A stretch of DNA of 64,000 nucleotides, taken from assembly GCF_024228315.1 (NCBI RefSeq), contig NZ_CP100454.1, positions 2,046,001-2,110,000 on the forward strand, in the 5' to 3' direction. Source of the stretch: Halomarina pelagica (lineage in GTDB: Archaea > Halobacteriota > Halobacteria > Halobacteriales > Haloarculaceae). Below are positions 15,815 through 24,855 of this stretch, one piece after another; position 1 is the first letter of the stretch; every line of letters begins with the position of its first letter. The notes below the pieces were generated by a model. It saw nothing but the letters and a program-made list of their open reading frames with translations. It ran no database searches and was not told the DNA's origin. Made by a program: the position numbers and the translations under genes.

Positions 15815-18800
15815 CTACATGAAGTCGGCGATGCCGCTCTGTTTATTTTTATCGTTCTCGAACACGCTCTCTAAGCTCTTCTCGAGCACTTCGAGGCGCT
15901 GTTTCGTGTAGTCGCGACAGTCGTACTCGTCTGCGACGCGGATCGCGGTGGTCATGTACTTGTTCACCGACCCCTGGTGGACGGTGAGGTTGACCCGGCC
16001 GCCGCACTCCCGGCAGTCGCCGGTCAGGGGCATCCGGCGGTACTTCTCGCCGCAGTCGAGACACCGCGTCTCCTGCCGGGAGAACGCCCGGAGGTTCCCG
16101 ATGAGGTCCGGCAGGAAGTGGTACTCGATCACCCGCTCTGCGACGTCCGTCTCGTCCACCGCCCGGAGCTTCCGCGCGAGTTCGAGCTGCGCGTCCATCT
16201 TCTCCATCATGCTCCCGAGGGTCTTATACGCCGAGAGCGCCGGCCCGAGCGCCAGGTTCGAGGTGTCGTGGGTGTGATCGAAGCCCGCGTACTCGCGGTC
16301 GGTGCCGAGGTACTCCTCGGCGATGGTGATCTCCACCTCCTCGGGGTCGGCCAGCCGCCGCGTCGCCTCGTAGAACTCCCGGGGGTACTCCCGGACGATG
16401 TCCATGTTGTGCGCCTCGTCGTCGATCTCGGCGGGATCGATGCGCGAGGACATGACGAGAGGCGCGTCCATCCTCCCGCCCCTCTTGTCAGGGAGGAAGG
16501 ACTTGGAGAAGTTCAGTAGACCGTCCATGAGGAGCATCACGCAGTCCTCGTCGCCGTCGCACTGACCGATATATAAATCTTCTGCCACTAAAGAGTGGGT
16601 GTTCGAGACGGTGAGACAGTAGGTGTGATCGGTATCGGACTCGACGATCGCGACCCGGCTCACGGCGTCCGTCGCGGCGGCTCCACCGTCGGCGGCTACC
16701 GGCCGACGCGCTGTCGCGGCTGCCGTCTCTCGGTCGACTGGCCCTACCGGTAGTTCGTCGCCGACCGCCAGTTCGCTCGCCGGGACGCGCTCGACGCCGT
16801 CGGCAGCGCGGAGCATCGTGTGCTCCGGCGTGACCGTGATCGACCGTCCACCGCGGGTCTCGATTCTCACGAGGTGATCGGGCGATGGATGCCGTGAGAC
16901 GGCTTCGACCGGTTGCAGTCGCTCGTCGCCGTCGTCGTCGATGGACGGGACGACGACGTCACCGTCGAGTTCCTGCACGAGCGTTCCGAAGTCGTCCTCC
17001 CGAGGATCGTCCAGGCGTTCCTCGACGAACGCCTCGATGCGCTCGCAGCGCCACGTACCATCTTGGTCCCGGAACCAGAGCTTCGTGTCGGGGTGGAAGC
17101 AGTTCCGCCGCTTGGCCGCGTGGAAGTACGGGTGGGCGTACCCCACCGCCGCGCTCGTGAAGCCGACGACGCGGCCGACGACCGCCGCGGAGGTGTGGGG
17201 TGCCATCCCGAACACGAGTTCGCCGACGAGGTCCTGTCGCTCCTCGACGTCGTAGAACGGTTCGAGCCCGTAGTACTGCTCTAAGAGCGCGTCGACGAAG
17301 TCGGCGGTCTTGAGCATGTGCTCGGCCGCGCCGTCCGAGAGGACGATGTCCTGGACGCGCAGTTCGACCAGCTGATCGTCGTGGCGGAGCGGCTCGCCGT
17401 CCACGTCCCTCTCGTAGCCCAGCGCGCGGAGTTGCTCGACCTCCACGTCGAGTTCGGAGGCCCGGACGGCGGTGACGGGCAGGTCGGTCATGTCGTAGCG
17501 GATGGTGCCGTCCTTGAACGTCGAGACGCCGTGTTTCGCCCGGAGGACGCCCTTCTCGATGGGTTCGGGGACCTTCTCCGCGGAGGTGAGCCCCTTCACG
17601 CCCTTCAGGATCTGGAAGCTGCCGGGGCGTTCGCCCACGTTCGCGAGCGCCTCGCGGTACTCCGAGGCGAGGTCGACCGTTCGACGCTCGACGGCCTCCG
17701 CGTCGCGCCCGCAGCGCGGACAGACCGCGCGGCCGGACTCGTCGCGCTCGGCCGCGAAGCCACAGCTGTAGCACTCGTAGACGGGGTCGGTGTGCGTCGA
17801 GCAGTCGGGACAGCGCGGCTTGAACGTCCGCTCGCCGCAGTCGGGACACTCCCGCCGGGCGACCTGCACCTCGACCTGCCCGGCCGCGCCGCGCATCGAG
17901 TCGGTGTGGGACGCGGCCTGCCCGAGGTTGCGCTGGTTGCCGCCGGCTTCGCCGATGGGAAAGAGCGCGTGGACCGCGGGGCTCATTTCACGCTTCTCGG
18001 ACTTCTCCGGGCGGCCCATCCGGTTGCCGATGCGCGTCGGCGCGCGCTCCTGCACCTCGAAGGGGGCGACCTCCTCTACGGCCCGCATCGCGTTCTCTCC
18101 GCCTTCCCAGGAGCGCGCCTCGGGGGAGAGGCCGTCCCAGGTCCGTTCGAGGTCGTCGGTCAGCCCCAGCGAGCGCAGGAACGGGCGGGCGTCGGGGACG
18201 GTGACGGTCTCCTCGCCCTGCGTGTGCTCGACGAGGAGGGCCTCGAGCGCCTCGCAGATCGCGTCCTCCCGCGGGACGACCAGCGTGTCCCGGTCGCCGT
18301 TTTCGGGTTCCGCGCCGCCGGGCATCGCCGCCCCGTCGGCGCGCGCGAGGTGCCCCGCCTCGGCGGCGTCGACGAGCGCCTCGAACCCCTCGACCGGGAG
18401 GTCGTGCCAGAGGTAGGTGTACTTCGGGTGCAGCGGGGCGTCGTACTCGCGCGCCCACGACAGGGCCTCCTCGGCGCTCGGGTCCTCGAGATCGACGTGC
18501 GGGGAGTCCCGGAGCGCCTGGACGTCTGCTCCGGCGGCCGCCAGGTCCTGCACCCACCACTCGACGGTGTAGGAGGCGGGCGCGAGGGGGTGGTTGTTCT
18601 CGACGAACTCGCCGTAGTTGACGAGGTACTCGCCGAGGTCGATGATCTCCTCGACGCCGTTTCGCACCTCGAGGGCCTCCTCGGGGTCGTCGATGCGCCG
18701 GACGTCGCCGTTGGCCAGTCTGACCGTCGGCCCCTCGATGCTGTCGACGGGGACGACGCCCGCCGCCTTGCCGGGGCGCTCGGTCTTGATCTGCGTCCCG

Positions 18801-19984
18801 GTGGCGAGGAAGTCGTCCACGAGGTGCATCGTCGCGGGGTGGACGCCAGCCGTGGCGAAGCCGTGGTTGCGCGCCCGGCCGTAGCGCAGGCGGAAGCCCC
18901 CCGCCTCGCTCGGGTGGCCGAAGACGGGCCGCCCGGCGATGAGGTCGCGGAGGTACTTCTTCGCGGGTTCGACCCGCGGCGGACCGTCGGGTTCTGCGGG
19001 AGCCGCGGGTGCGTCGTCGCCGTCCCCCACCTCACTCCCGCTCTCGCCGTCCGCGTCCTCTCCTTCCGCGTCGACGCCGGCGTCGCCGCCCTCCGGGTCG
19101 CCCTCGCCCCCTTCGCCCTCGTCGGCGTCGCCTCCCCCGTCGCTCCCGATGGTGCCGTCGATGAGGTCCTGGAGCCACGGCCAGTCCACCTCCTCCAGGT
19201 TGCGGGTGTAGCGCTGGATCTTCGGTGCTTTGAGCGCGATCCCCTCCGCGAGGACGAGGCACATCCCGCCGCGCGGGGAGTTCGTGTCCACGCGTTCGAG
19301 GTCGCGAAAGCCCGAGACCTCCTCCTGGCCGGTCGCCTCGCCGTCGAGGCAGATCGGGGTGTGCTCCGCGATGAACTTCGTCTCCTCGTCCTTCGGGGAG
19401 TACTGGAGACCCGTCTCCTTGTCGTAGAGGCCGACCTCCTCCGCGTAGCGCTCCACCTCGTCCGTCCGGGGCTTGAACCGGTCGATCCCGAGCAGCGTCC
19501 GGGCGTAGTCGGCCACGAGCACCGACAGCGCCTGCGCGGTGCCGCCCGCCGAGCGGATCGGGCCGGCGTAGTAGACGCTCACGTACTCGGTGCCGTCGTC
19601 GTTGTCGTTCACCTCGACGCGGTCGATCCCCTCGATGGGCGCGGCGACCACCCCTTCCGTCAGCAGGGCGACGGCGGTGCGGACCGCCCCCTCGACCTTC
19701 CCGGCGTCGGTGTCGTAGTCGCCGACGGCCCCCTCGACGAAGTCCTCGACGAGCGCGAGGGCGGCCTCCTCGCGGGACATCTCGCCCTCGAGTTCGCGGA
19801 CGCGCTCCGCGACGCCGTCGATGCCGAGGATGTTCTCGACGCGGTCGGCCATGTCCCGGGCGACGGGGATCTCGACCTCCGGCTTCGGGTCGCCCCCGCG
19901 GCGCTTCGCCTCGCGCGCGACGCCCATCGCCTCCTCCAGACGGGACTCGATCCGCTCGAAGTACCGCCGGTCCTCGGGCCTCAT
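15815..19984 (-). CDS. polD2: DNA polymerase D large subunit DP2 with mini-intein
   Basis: 1389 residues from ATG 19984 (MRPEDRRYFERIESRLEE); 1209 after removal of the intein. DP2 is the catalytic subunit of the archaeal replicative PolD, partnered by the exonuclease DP1. Visible are YVSVYYAGPIRSAGGTAQAL, an acidic low-complexity insert at about residues 280-340, a zinc cluster CPDCGERTFKPRCPDCST, the catalytic CDGDEDCVMLLMDGLLNFSK, and a late zinc pair CLDCGEKY/CRECGG. An intein separates N961 from the catalytic C-D-G-D. The longer open frame upstream crosses the promoter and is not used. The C-terminal tail DKNKQSGIADFM carries a likely clamp-binding motif (QSGIADFM). Confidence 0.96.
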   Translation of the reverse strand: MRPEDRRYFERIESRLEEAMGVAREAKRRGGDPKPEVEIPVARDMADRVENILGIDGVAERVRELEGEMSREEAALALVEDFVEGAVGDYDTDAGKVEGAVRTAVALLTEGVVAAPIEGIDRVEVNDNDDGTEYVSVYYAGPIRSAGGTAQALSVLVADYARTLLGIDRFKPRTDEVERYAEEVGLYDKETGLQYSPKDEETKFIAEHTPICLDGEATGQEEVSGFRDLERVDTNSPRGGMCLVLAEGIALKAPKIQRYTRNLEEVDWPWLQDLIDGTIGSDGGGDADEGEGGEGDPEGGDAGVDAEGEDADGESGSEVGDGDDAPAAPAEPDGPPRVEPAKKYLRDLIAGRPVFGHPSEAGGFRLRYGRARNHGFATAGVHPATMHLVDDFLATGTQIKTERPGKAAGVVPVDSIEGPTVRLANGDVRRIDDPEEALEVRNGVEEIIDLGEYLVNYGEFVENNHPLAPASYTVEWWVQDLAAAGADVQALRDSPHVDLEDPSAEEALSWAREYDAPLHPKYTYLWHDLPVEGFEALVDAAEAGHLARADGAAMPGGAEPENGDRDTLVVPREDAICEALEALLVEHTQGEETVTVPDARPFLRSLGLTDDLERTWDGLSPEARSWEGGENAMRAVEEVAPFEVQERAPTRIGNRMGRPEKSEKREMSPAVHALFPIGEAGGNQRNLGQAASHTDSMRGAAGQVEVQVARRECPDCGERTFKPRCPDCSTHTDPVYECYSCGFAAERDESGRAVCPRCGRDAEAVERRTVDLASEYREALANVGERPGSFQILKGVKGLTSAEKVPEPIEKGVLRAKHGVSTFKDGTIRYDMTDLPVTAVRASELDVEVEQLRALGYERDVDGEPLRHDDQLVELRVQDIVLSDGAAEHMLKTADFVDALLEQYYGLEPFYDVEERQDLVGELVFGMAPHTSAAVVGRVVGFTSAAVGYAHPYFHAAKRRNCFHPDTKLWFRDQDGTWRCERIEAFVEERLDDPREDDFGTLVQELDGDVVVPSIDDDGDERLQPVEAVSRHPSPDHLVRIETRGGRSITVTPEHTMLRAADGVERVPASELAVGDELPVGPVDRETAAATARRPVAADGGAAATDAVSRVAIVESDTDHTYCLTVSNTHSLVAEDLYIGQCDGDEDCVMLLMDGLLNFSKSFLPDKRGGRMDAPLVMSSRIDPAEIDDEAHNMDIVREYPREFYEATRRLADPEEVEITIAEEYLGTDREYAGFDHTHDTSNLALGPALSAYKTLGSMMEKMDAQLELARKLRAVDETDVAERVIEYHFLPDLIGNLRAFSRQETRCLDCGEKYRRMPLTGDCRECGGRVNLTVHQGSVNKYMTTAIRVADEYDCRDYTKQRLEVLEKSLESVFENDKNKQSGIADFM
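16562..17101 (-). other. Mini-intein inside PolD DP2
   Basis: 180 residues begin with CFHPDTKLWFRDQDGTW directly after AKRRN and end at VAEDLYIGQ directly before CDGDED. Splicing blocks are readable: block A with Cys1, block B as SITVTPEHTML (T-x2-H), block F as TYCLTVSNTHSLV. There is no LAGLIDADG or other endonuclease domain, so the element is splicing-only. The terminal residue is Gln rather than Asn and the one before is Gly rather than His. C-terminal Gln inteins are known from Pyrococcus DP2, so splicing remains likely. The insertion lies exactly in the polymerase active site. Confidence 0.93.
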
Positions 19985-20168
19985 CGCCGGCGGACCGGGG
20001 GATCGTCTCTCGCCCGCTCGCGCTCGGCACCGTCGCGAGCGTCCGATTCGTGCATACCCCATCCGACACGGGCGGATCGCAAAAAGGTTGCATCTTCCTG
20101 ACGGTCTTCGGCACGGTTCGGTACCGCGTGACACAACACTTTTGCGAGCGTGCCACGCGTTCACGAGC

Positions 20169-21083
20169 ATGCCCGAGAAGACGGTCGGATTCATCGGACT
20201 CGGTATCATGGGCCTGCCGATGGCCCGGAACCTGCTCGAGGCGGGTTACCCCGTCGTCGGCTACAACCGCTCCCACGACCCCGTCGAGGCGCTGGTCGAC
20301 GACGGCGGCGAGGCGGGCGACTCCCCCCGCGACACGGCGGCGCGCGCGGACGTGGTCGTGACCTGCCTCCCCGACTCGCCCGACGTGGAGCGCGTCGTCC
20401 TCGGCGACGAGACGGAGCCGAACCCCGTGATCGACGGCCTGCGCGAGGGGACGACGGTGATCGACATGTCCACCATCTCGCCGACGGTCACCGAGCGCGT
20501 CGCCGAGGCGGTGGCCGAGGCCGGCGGCTCGATGCTCGACGCGCCCATCAGCGGCGGCGAGGAGGGGGCCATCGAGGGGACGCTCTCGATCATGGTCGGC
20601 GGCGAGGGGGGCGTGCTCGACGAGCACCGCGATCTCCTCGAGGCGATGGGCGCGACGGTTACCCACTGCGGGCCGACCGGCGCGGGGCAGGTCACCAAGG
20701 CGTGCAACCAGATCGTCGTCGCCTGCACGAACGTCGCCGTCAGCGAGGCGCTCGTCTTCGCCGACAGGGCGGGCGCGGACCTCGACGCCGTCGTGGAGGC
20801 CATCAGCGGCGGCGCGGCCGGTTGCTGGACGCTCGACAACCGCGCCCCGCGGATGATCCGCGGCAACTTCGAGCCGGGGTTCTTCGCCGACTACCAGTAC
20901 AAGGACCTCCGCATCGCCACCGACGCGGGCGAGGCCTTCGGCGCGCCCATGCCCGCCACCGAACTCGCCCACGAACTCTACAAGTCGATGGTGGCCAACG
21001 ACATGGGTCGGGACGACAACTCCGGCGTGATGCAGATGATCGAACTGCTGGCCGGGTCGGAGGCGCGCGTGGACGAGGACTAG
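20169..21083 (+). CDS. Beta-hydroxyacid dehydrogenase (HIBADH / tartronate semialdehyde reductase family)
   Basis: 304 residues from ATG 20169. The NAD(P) loop GFIGLGIMGLPMARNLLEAG opens the protein. The substrate motif is LDAPISGGEEGAIEGTLSIMVGG and the catalytic Lys lies in GPTGAGQVTKACNQIVVA. The C-terminal helical domain contains FFADYQYKDLRIATDAGEAFG. The family reduces or oxidises small beta-hydroxyacids such as 2-hydroxy-3-oxopropionate or 3-hydroxyisobutyrate; the exact substrate is open. It diverges from polD2 and is followed by an inverted pair of family B elements. Confidence 0.92.
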   Translation: MPEKTVGFIGLGIMGLPMARNLLEAGYPVVGYNRSHDPVEALVDDGGEAGDSPRDTAARADVVVTCLPDSPDVERVVLGDETEPNPVIDGLREGTTVIDMSTISPTVTERVAEAVAEAGGSMLDAPISGGEEGAIEGTLSIMVGGEGGVLDEHRDLLEAMGATVTHCGPTGAGQVTKACNQIVVACTNVAVSEALVFADRAGADLDAVVEAISGGAAGCWTLDNRAPRMIRGNFEPGFFADYQYKDLRIATDAGEAFGAPMPATELAHELYKSMVANDMGRDDNSGVMQMIELLAGSEARVDED

Positions 21084-21124
21084 GGGTGAGTAACGCGAAT
21101 CGAGTACTTTCCCACTCCCCCGAT

Positions 21125-21407
21125 CTACTCTCCGCAGTCGGCCGGGAGCGCGTGCCCGAGCGGCGCGAGGGGCGCGCGAGGGCGGGGGAGGGCTGGCGTG
21201 CGGGTGCAGTTCCTGGCGGTCCGGTGAGCGAGCACCGCGAGCGAACGGGAGCACAGGGGCCGAGTATGATGAGTCTCCTGGCGGACTGAACGGGCGAGGG
21301 GGCTCGGGGAAGGCGGGCGACGTAAGCACGCGAACGAGCGACGCGAGAGAGCGCGCGCAACGAGCCCCCCGACCCGAGCCCCCGAGGGCTTTCGAGGTCA
21401 CGGTTCC
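21125..21407 (-). repeat. Family B hairpin element, copy B1' (minus strand)
   Basis: Read on the minus strand it runs ACCTCGAAAGCCCTCG, left arm, spacer with GTGCTTACGTCG, right arm, CCCGTTCAGTCCGCCAGGA, then GACTCATCATACTCGG and a long tail ending in CGCCAGCCCTCCCCCGCCC. The arms are 21373-21383 and 21298-21308: CCCGAGCCCCC and GGGGGCTCGGG, eleven perfect pairs. Copy B2 at 29548 shares every anchor, including the tail, but has unrelated arm sequence that still pairs. It faces copy B1 head to head. Confidence 0.7.
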
Positions 21408-21428
21408 GATTCGATAGTAACCGATAAC

Positions 21429-21590
21429 ACCTCGAAAGCCCTCGCGCTCTGAACTCGTGCGAACCACGCTGCGCGCTTCGCTCCCTCCGGTCGCTCCAGT
21501 GCTTGCGGGTTCGGACTTCGTTCAGACCGCTCGCCCTTTCAGTCCGCCAGGACCGCACGAATGTCCCTCTAGCAGTCGCTCACCCGTTCG
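21429..21590 (+). repeat. Family B hairpin element, copy B1
   Basis: The left anchor ACCTCGAAAGCCCTCGCGC at 21430-21448 and the right anchor CTCGCCCTTTCAGTCCGCC near 21531-21548 flank arms TCTGAAC (21448-21454) and GTTCAGA (21520-21526). The tail diverges soon after CCGCCAGGA, so this copy is shorter than the other two. It ends just before the 3' end of idsA on the opposite strand. With B1' it makes an inverted pair whose left anchors are 23 bases apart. Confidence 0.65.
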
Positions 21591-21618
21591 ATACCTCCGG
21601 ACAATACTTCCCACCCCT

Positions 21619-22470
21619 CTACCGCTCCCGGAGGACGACGAACTCCGCGAGGTCGTGCAGGTATTCGAGCGCCTGGGCGTTCCCCTCCCCGGCGACCGTC
21701 GCCGTCTCCAGCGCCTCCAGGGCGTCGTCGGCCTGCGCGTAGGCGCGCTCGTTCACCTCCTCGGGCGTCAGGTCGGTGATCTGGACGAGCGAGGGGCGCT
21801 CCATGACCTCGTCCTGGCCGGTGGGTTTGCCCAGTTCCTCGGCGTCCGCGGTCGCGTCGAGCACGTCGTCGCGGATCTGGAAGGCGACGCCGACGCGCTC
21901 GGCGTAGGTGCCGAACGACTCGACGGTGTAACCGTCGGCCCCCGCGGCGACCGCGCCCAGTTCGGCGGCGGCGCGAAAGAGCGCGCCCGTCTTCCGCCGC
22001 GCGAGCGTCATGTACTCCTCCTCGGTGCCCGGCTCCGCGACGAGTTCCGTCGCCTCGCCCTCGCCCAGCTCGACCATCGCCTCGCTCACGATCTGCATCG
22101 CCTCCTCGTCGGTCGAAAAGAGCGCGAACGCCTCGCCGAGCAACCCGTCGCTGGCGACGATCGCCGGACCGTAGCCGAAGGCCGTCCACGCCGCGTCGAC
22201 CCCCCGGCGGAGTTCCGACCGGTCGATGATGTCGTCGATGACGAGCGAGGCGTTGTGGACGAGTTCGATCCCCACGGCGAAGTCGATCGCGTCGGCGGCC
22301 TCCCCGCCGGCGGCTTCGCACGCCAGCACCGTCACCATGGGACGGACGCGCTTGCCACCCGACAGCGAGACGTGGCGCACCCGGTCTGCGAGTTCCGGCG
22401 GCTCGACCGCGTCGAGGACCTCCTCGAGACGGTCCTCGATGCGCGACCGCCGGGACTCCAGATATTCCAT
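21619..22470 (-). CDS. idsA: Short-chain polyprenyl diphosphate synthase (GGPP/farnesylgeranyl type)
   Basis: 283 residues. It condenses isopentenyl diphosphate onto allylic diphosphates to make the C20 (and possibly C25) chains of archaeal lipids. The first Asp-rich motif is LVIDDIIDRSELRRG and the second is FQIRDDVLDATAD; SGGKRVRPMVTVLACEAAGG is the IPP-binding segment. Chain length depends on residues before the first motif (VGIELVHNASL), which I do not interpret further. A TATA-like TTTATATA lies only a few bases before the ATG on this strand, too close to serve a leaderless start. Confidence 0.94.
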   Translation of the reverse strand: MEYLESRRSRIEDRLEEVLDAVEPPELADRVRHVSLSGGKRVRPMVTVLACEAAGGEAADAIDFAVGIELVHNASLVIDDIIDRSELRRGVDAAWTAFGYGPAIVASDGLLGEAFALFSTDEEAMQIVSEAMVELGEGEATELVAEPGTEEEYMTLARRKTGALFRAAAELGAVAAGADGYTVESFGTYAERVGVAFQIRDDVLDATADAEELGKPTGQDEVMERPSLVQITDLTPEEVNERAYAQADDALEALETATVAGEGNAQALEYLHDLAEFVVLRER

Positions 22471-22647
22471 TGTATATAAAGGTGGTGACGGTGGGGCAAG
22501 TACGTGACGGAACGCGGGAGGGTTCGGCCGCGGCGCACGGACGCGGTCGGGAGGACGGAGAAGCGTCCACCTCTCCCCGAGTGGGTGGACTGATGTCTCC
22601 GACCCGCAGAACGGGGCTTTAATACGTCCCTGACGGACTACACCACT

Positions 22648-23049
22648 ATGTTTCGGGAATTCCTATTGCTATTGACCATTACGTTGGCCGTAGGCTCCGG
22701 TTGCCTCGGTCTCGGGGACCCGACTCCCGACCCCGACGAGAGGGTCCCCGAGAGACCGGAGGTCGTCCCGAATCGGTTACAGATACAGGCGTTACAGGAG
22801 AACCGTTCCGTGTCCGTCGCGGTCATCGACGAGAACGATGACGAGGCCGTGATCGATGCGACCTACGACGTGAACACGTTTCGACATTTGAATCTGAACG
22901 ACGAACTCGACGAGGGGACCCCCTACGTCGTTACGGTGTCCGTCGCCGAGGGGAACGAAGCGACGTTCCGCATCGACGAGACGGAGACGAAGGTCGTGAA
23001 GATCGAGTCGAACGGCGAGATACACGTCGTCACCGTCGAGGAGCTATAA
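22648..23049 (+). CDS. Small putative lipoprotein
   Basis: 133 residues. The N-terminus MFREFLLLLTITLAVGSGCLG is a Sec-type signal with lipobox GSGC at residue 19. The mature part is strand-rich and acidic (SVSVAVIDENDDEAVIDATYDV, PYVVTVSVAEGNEATFRIDE), about one small beta domain. GC content is lower than the neighbours. A CTTTAATAC element at about 22617-22625 fits a leaderless promoter. No named family is recognised, and the function is unknown. Confidence 0.75.
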   Translation: MFREFLLLLTITLAVGSGCLGLGDPTPDPDERVPERPEVVPNRLQIQALQENRSVSVAVIDENDDEAVIDATYDVNTFRHLNLNDELDEGTPYVVTVSVAEGNEATFRIDETETKVVKIESNGEIHVVTVEEL

Positions 23050-23088
23050 CCGACCGCGAGGGACGCGAGGGTACGCTCCCCGCCCCGC

Positions 23089-23655
23089 TCACCGACGCTG
23101 ATCTATCTCCCGTATCGGCTCCGCGGGATTCCCCCCGACGACGACGTCGTCCGGCACGTCGTCGGTCACCACCGCACCGGACGCGACGACCGCGCGGTCG
23201 CCGATCGTGACGCCCGGATTGACGACCGCCCGCCCGCCGACCCACGCGTCGTCGCCGATCTCGACTCCTCTCCCGTACTCGGTCCCGCCGACCCGTTCGG
23301 CCGCGTCGACGGGGTGCGTGGCGGTGTAGACGTGGACGCCCGGGCCGAGGAAGCAGTTTCGACCGATCTCGACCGGACACACGTCGAGGAGCACGCAGTC
23401 GAAGTTGGCGTAGAAGCCGTCGCCGACGCGGACGTTGTACCCGTAGTCGCAGCGAAACGGCGGCTCGACGTGGGGGGCCTCCCCCGTCGAGCCGAACAGG
23501 TCGTCGAGTATCGCCGCGCGCGCCTCGCCGTCGGTCGGTTCGGTCCGGTTGAAGCGGCGGGTGAGGTCCCTCGCGCGCTCGCGCTCCGCGACCAGTCGCG
23601 GGTCGAGCGGGTCGTACGGCTCGCCGTCGATCATCTTCTCCTTCTCCGATTTCAT
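23089..23655 (-). CDS. maa: Maltose/galactoside O-acetyltransferase family enzyme
   Basis: 188 residues. The family N-terminus [31 protein letters not shown] is followed by left-handed beta-helix hexapeptides ([70 protein letters not shown]). The catalytic His is in YTATHPVD. It moves acetyl from acetyl-CoA to a sugar hydroxyl; the sugar is not known. Membership of the LacA/Maa/NodL group is firm; the gene symbol is by resemblance only. Confidence 0.88.
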   Translation of the reverse strand: MKSEKEKMIDGEPYDPLDPRLVAERERARDLTRRFNRTEPTDGEARAAILDDLFGSTGEAPHVEPPFRCDYGYNVRVGDGFYANFDCVLLDVCPVEIGRNCFLGPGVHVYTATHPVDAAERVGGTEYGRGVEIGDDAWVGGRAVVNPGVTIGDRAVVASGAVVTDDVPDDVVVGGNPAEPIREIDQRR

Positions 23656-23739
23656 TCCTGATTCCCGGTTTCGCTGTCTCGACGTGAGTAATTAGGGTGT
23701 CCGGCCGGTGCCGTGTTCCGCCTCCTCGCAGCGCGACGG

Positions 23740-23892
23740 GCCGGACGGTGCGCCAGCGCACTCACCGCGACCGAAGGGAGCGAGCGGGCCGAGGAACCCT
23801 CGAAGGAGCGCCGACGGCGCGACTGAGGGGGTGGAGGAGGGTTTTGATGGAGCTTTTACAGGGCGGGCGAATCCCGCCCGTCCTAAAAGGTC
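23740..23892 (-). repeat. Family A 3' element, copy A5 (minus strand)
   Basis: On the minus strand it begins two bases after the etfA stop: CCTTTTAGGAC, then GGGCGGG-ATT-CGCCCGCCC, then TGTAAAAGCTCCATCAAAAC and the CCTCCTCCACCCCCTCAGTC tail. The pairing is slightly imperfect at the base but clear. The tail continues in the usual CTTCG/CGCTC-rich style to about 23760. The stem is similar to A1 in this window, closer than to A3 or A4. Confidence 0.68.
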
Positions 23893-24855
23893 CTACTGGA
23901 ACTCCTCGATCAGCGCGGGGACCACTTCGAAGAGGTCGTCCACGATGGCGTAGTCGGCGAGGTCCATGATCGGCGCGTTCGGGTCCGTGTTGATCGCGAC
24001 GATGGTGTCCGATCCCTTCATCCCGGCGACGTGCTGGACCGCCCCGGAGATGCCGATGGCGATGTAGACCTTCGGGGTGACGACCTTACCGGACTGGCCG
24101 ACCTGCCGGTTCTTCGGCAGCCAGCCGGCGTCGACGATCGGGCGCGAGGAGGAGAGCGTCGCGCCGAGGGCGTCCGCCAGCCGCTCGACGAGTTCGATGT
24201 TCTCCTCCTCCTCGATGCCGCGACCCACGGAGACGAGCACGTCGGCCTCGCTGATGTCCACGTCGCCGCCCGTCACCTCCTCGAAGCCGGTGACGGTCGA
24301 GCGCACCGCCGACTCGTCGATCTCGGCGTCGAACGCCCGCACGTCGGCGCTCCCCTCGCCTTCCGCCTGCGGCCACTCGGTGGGCCGGACCGTGACGGCG
24401 ACCTCCTCGGCGTCGACCTCGACGGTCGTCTCGACCTTCGAGCCGTACATCTCGCGGGTCACCTCGAGCGTCCCGTCCTCCCGCGAGAGGCCGATGGCGT
24501 CGGTGACGATCGGCACGTCCAGGCGCTCGGCGACGGCCGGCGCGTAGTCGAGACCGTTCACCGAGTTGGGCATGAGCACCGTCCCCGGCGCGAGGTCGGC
24601 GGCGAGCTGTTCGACGACCTGTACGTAGACGTCGTGGTTGAACTCCTCGCCCTCGGCGACGGTGTGGATCGCGTCCACGCCCTCGCGGTTCAGCTCCTCG
24701 GCGAACGCCTCCACGTCGCCGCCGACGACGGCGAGGTGGAGGTCGCCGCCCTGCTGGTCGGCGAGTTCCCGCCCGGCGGTGATCAGTTCGAAGCTCACGT
24801 CGCGGAGGCCGCCCTGTCGGTGCTCGGCGACCGCGAGGACGTCGGCGGCGCTCAT
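23893..24855 (-). CDS. etfA: Electron transfer flavoprotein alpha subunit
   Basis: 320 residues from ATG 24855, which overlaps the etfB stop by four bases. EtfAB shuttles electrons from acyl-CoA dehydrogenases to the respiratory chain. The C-terminal FAD domain is intact: [20 protein letters not shown], then [25 protein letters not shown] and [16 protein letters not shown]. The N-terminal [25 protein letters not shown] is normal for the family. The order beta then alpha with overlap implies equal production of the two chains. Confidence 0.95.
   Translation of the reverse strand: MSAADVLAVAEHRQGGLRDVSFELITAGRELADQQGGDLHLAVVGGDVEAFAEELNREGVDAIHTVAEGEEFNHDVYVQVVEQLAADLAPGTVLMPNSVNGLDYAPAVAERLDVPIVTDAIGLSREDGTLEVTREMYGSKVETTVEVDAEEVAVTVRPTEWPQAEGEGSADVRAFDAEIDESAVRSTVTGFEEVTGGDVDISEADVLVSVGRGIEEEENIELVERLADALGATLSSSRPIVDAGWLPKNRQVGQSGKVVTPKVYIAIGISGAVQHVAGMKGSDTIVAINTDPNAPIMDLADYAIVDDLFEVVPALIEEFQ

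Noticed and set aside
19050-19150. Acidic Gly/Asp/Glu repeats in DP2
   Set aside because: An acidic linker between conserved blocks, common in haloarchaeal proteins; not a separate domain or an insertion element.
17318-20101. 927-codon open frame on the plus strand
   Set aside because: It is entirely antisense to polD2. Long antisense frames are expected in high-GC DNA with strong third-position bias; the translation has no family pattern.
22472-22482. TATA-like TATATAAAGG next to the idsA start
   Set aside because: On the idsA strand it is only a few bases from the ATG, too close for a leaderless start, and no plus-strand gene begins at the right distance.
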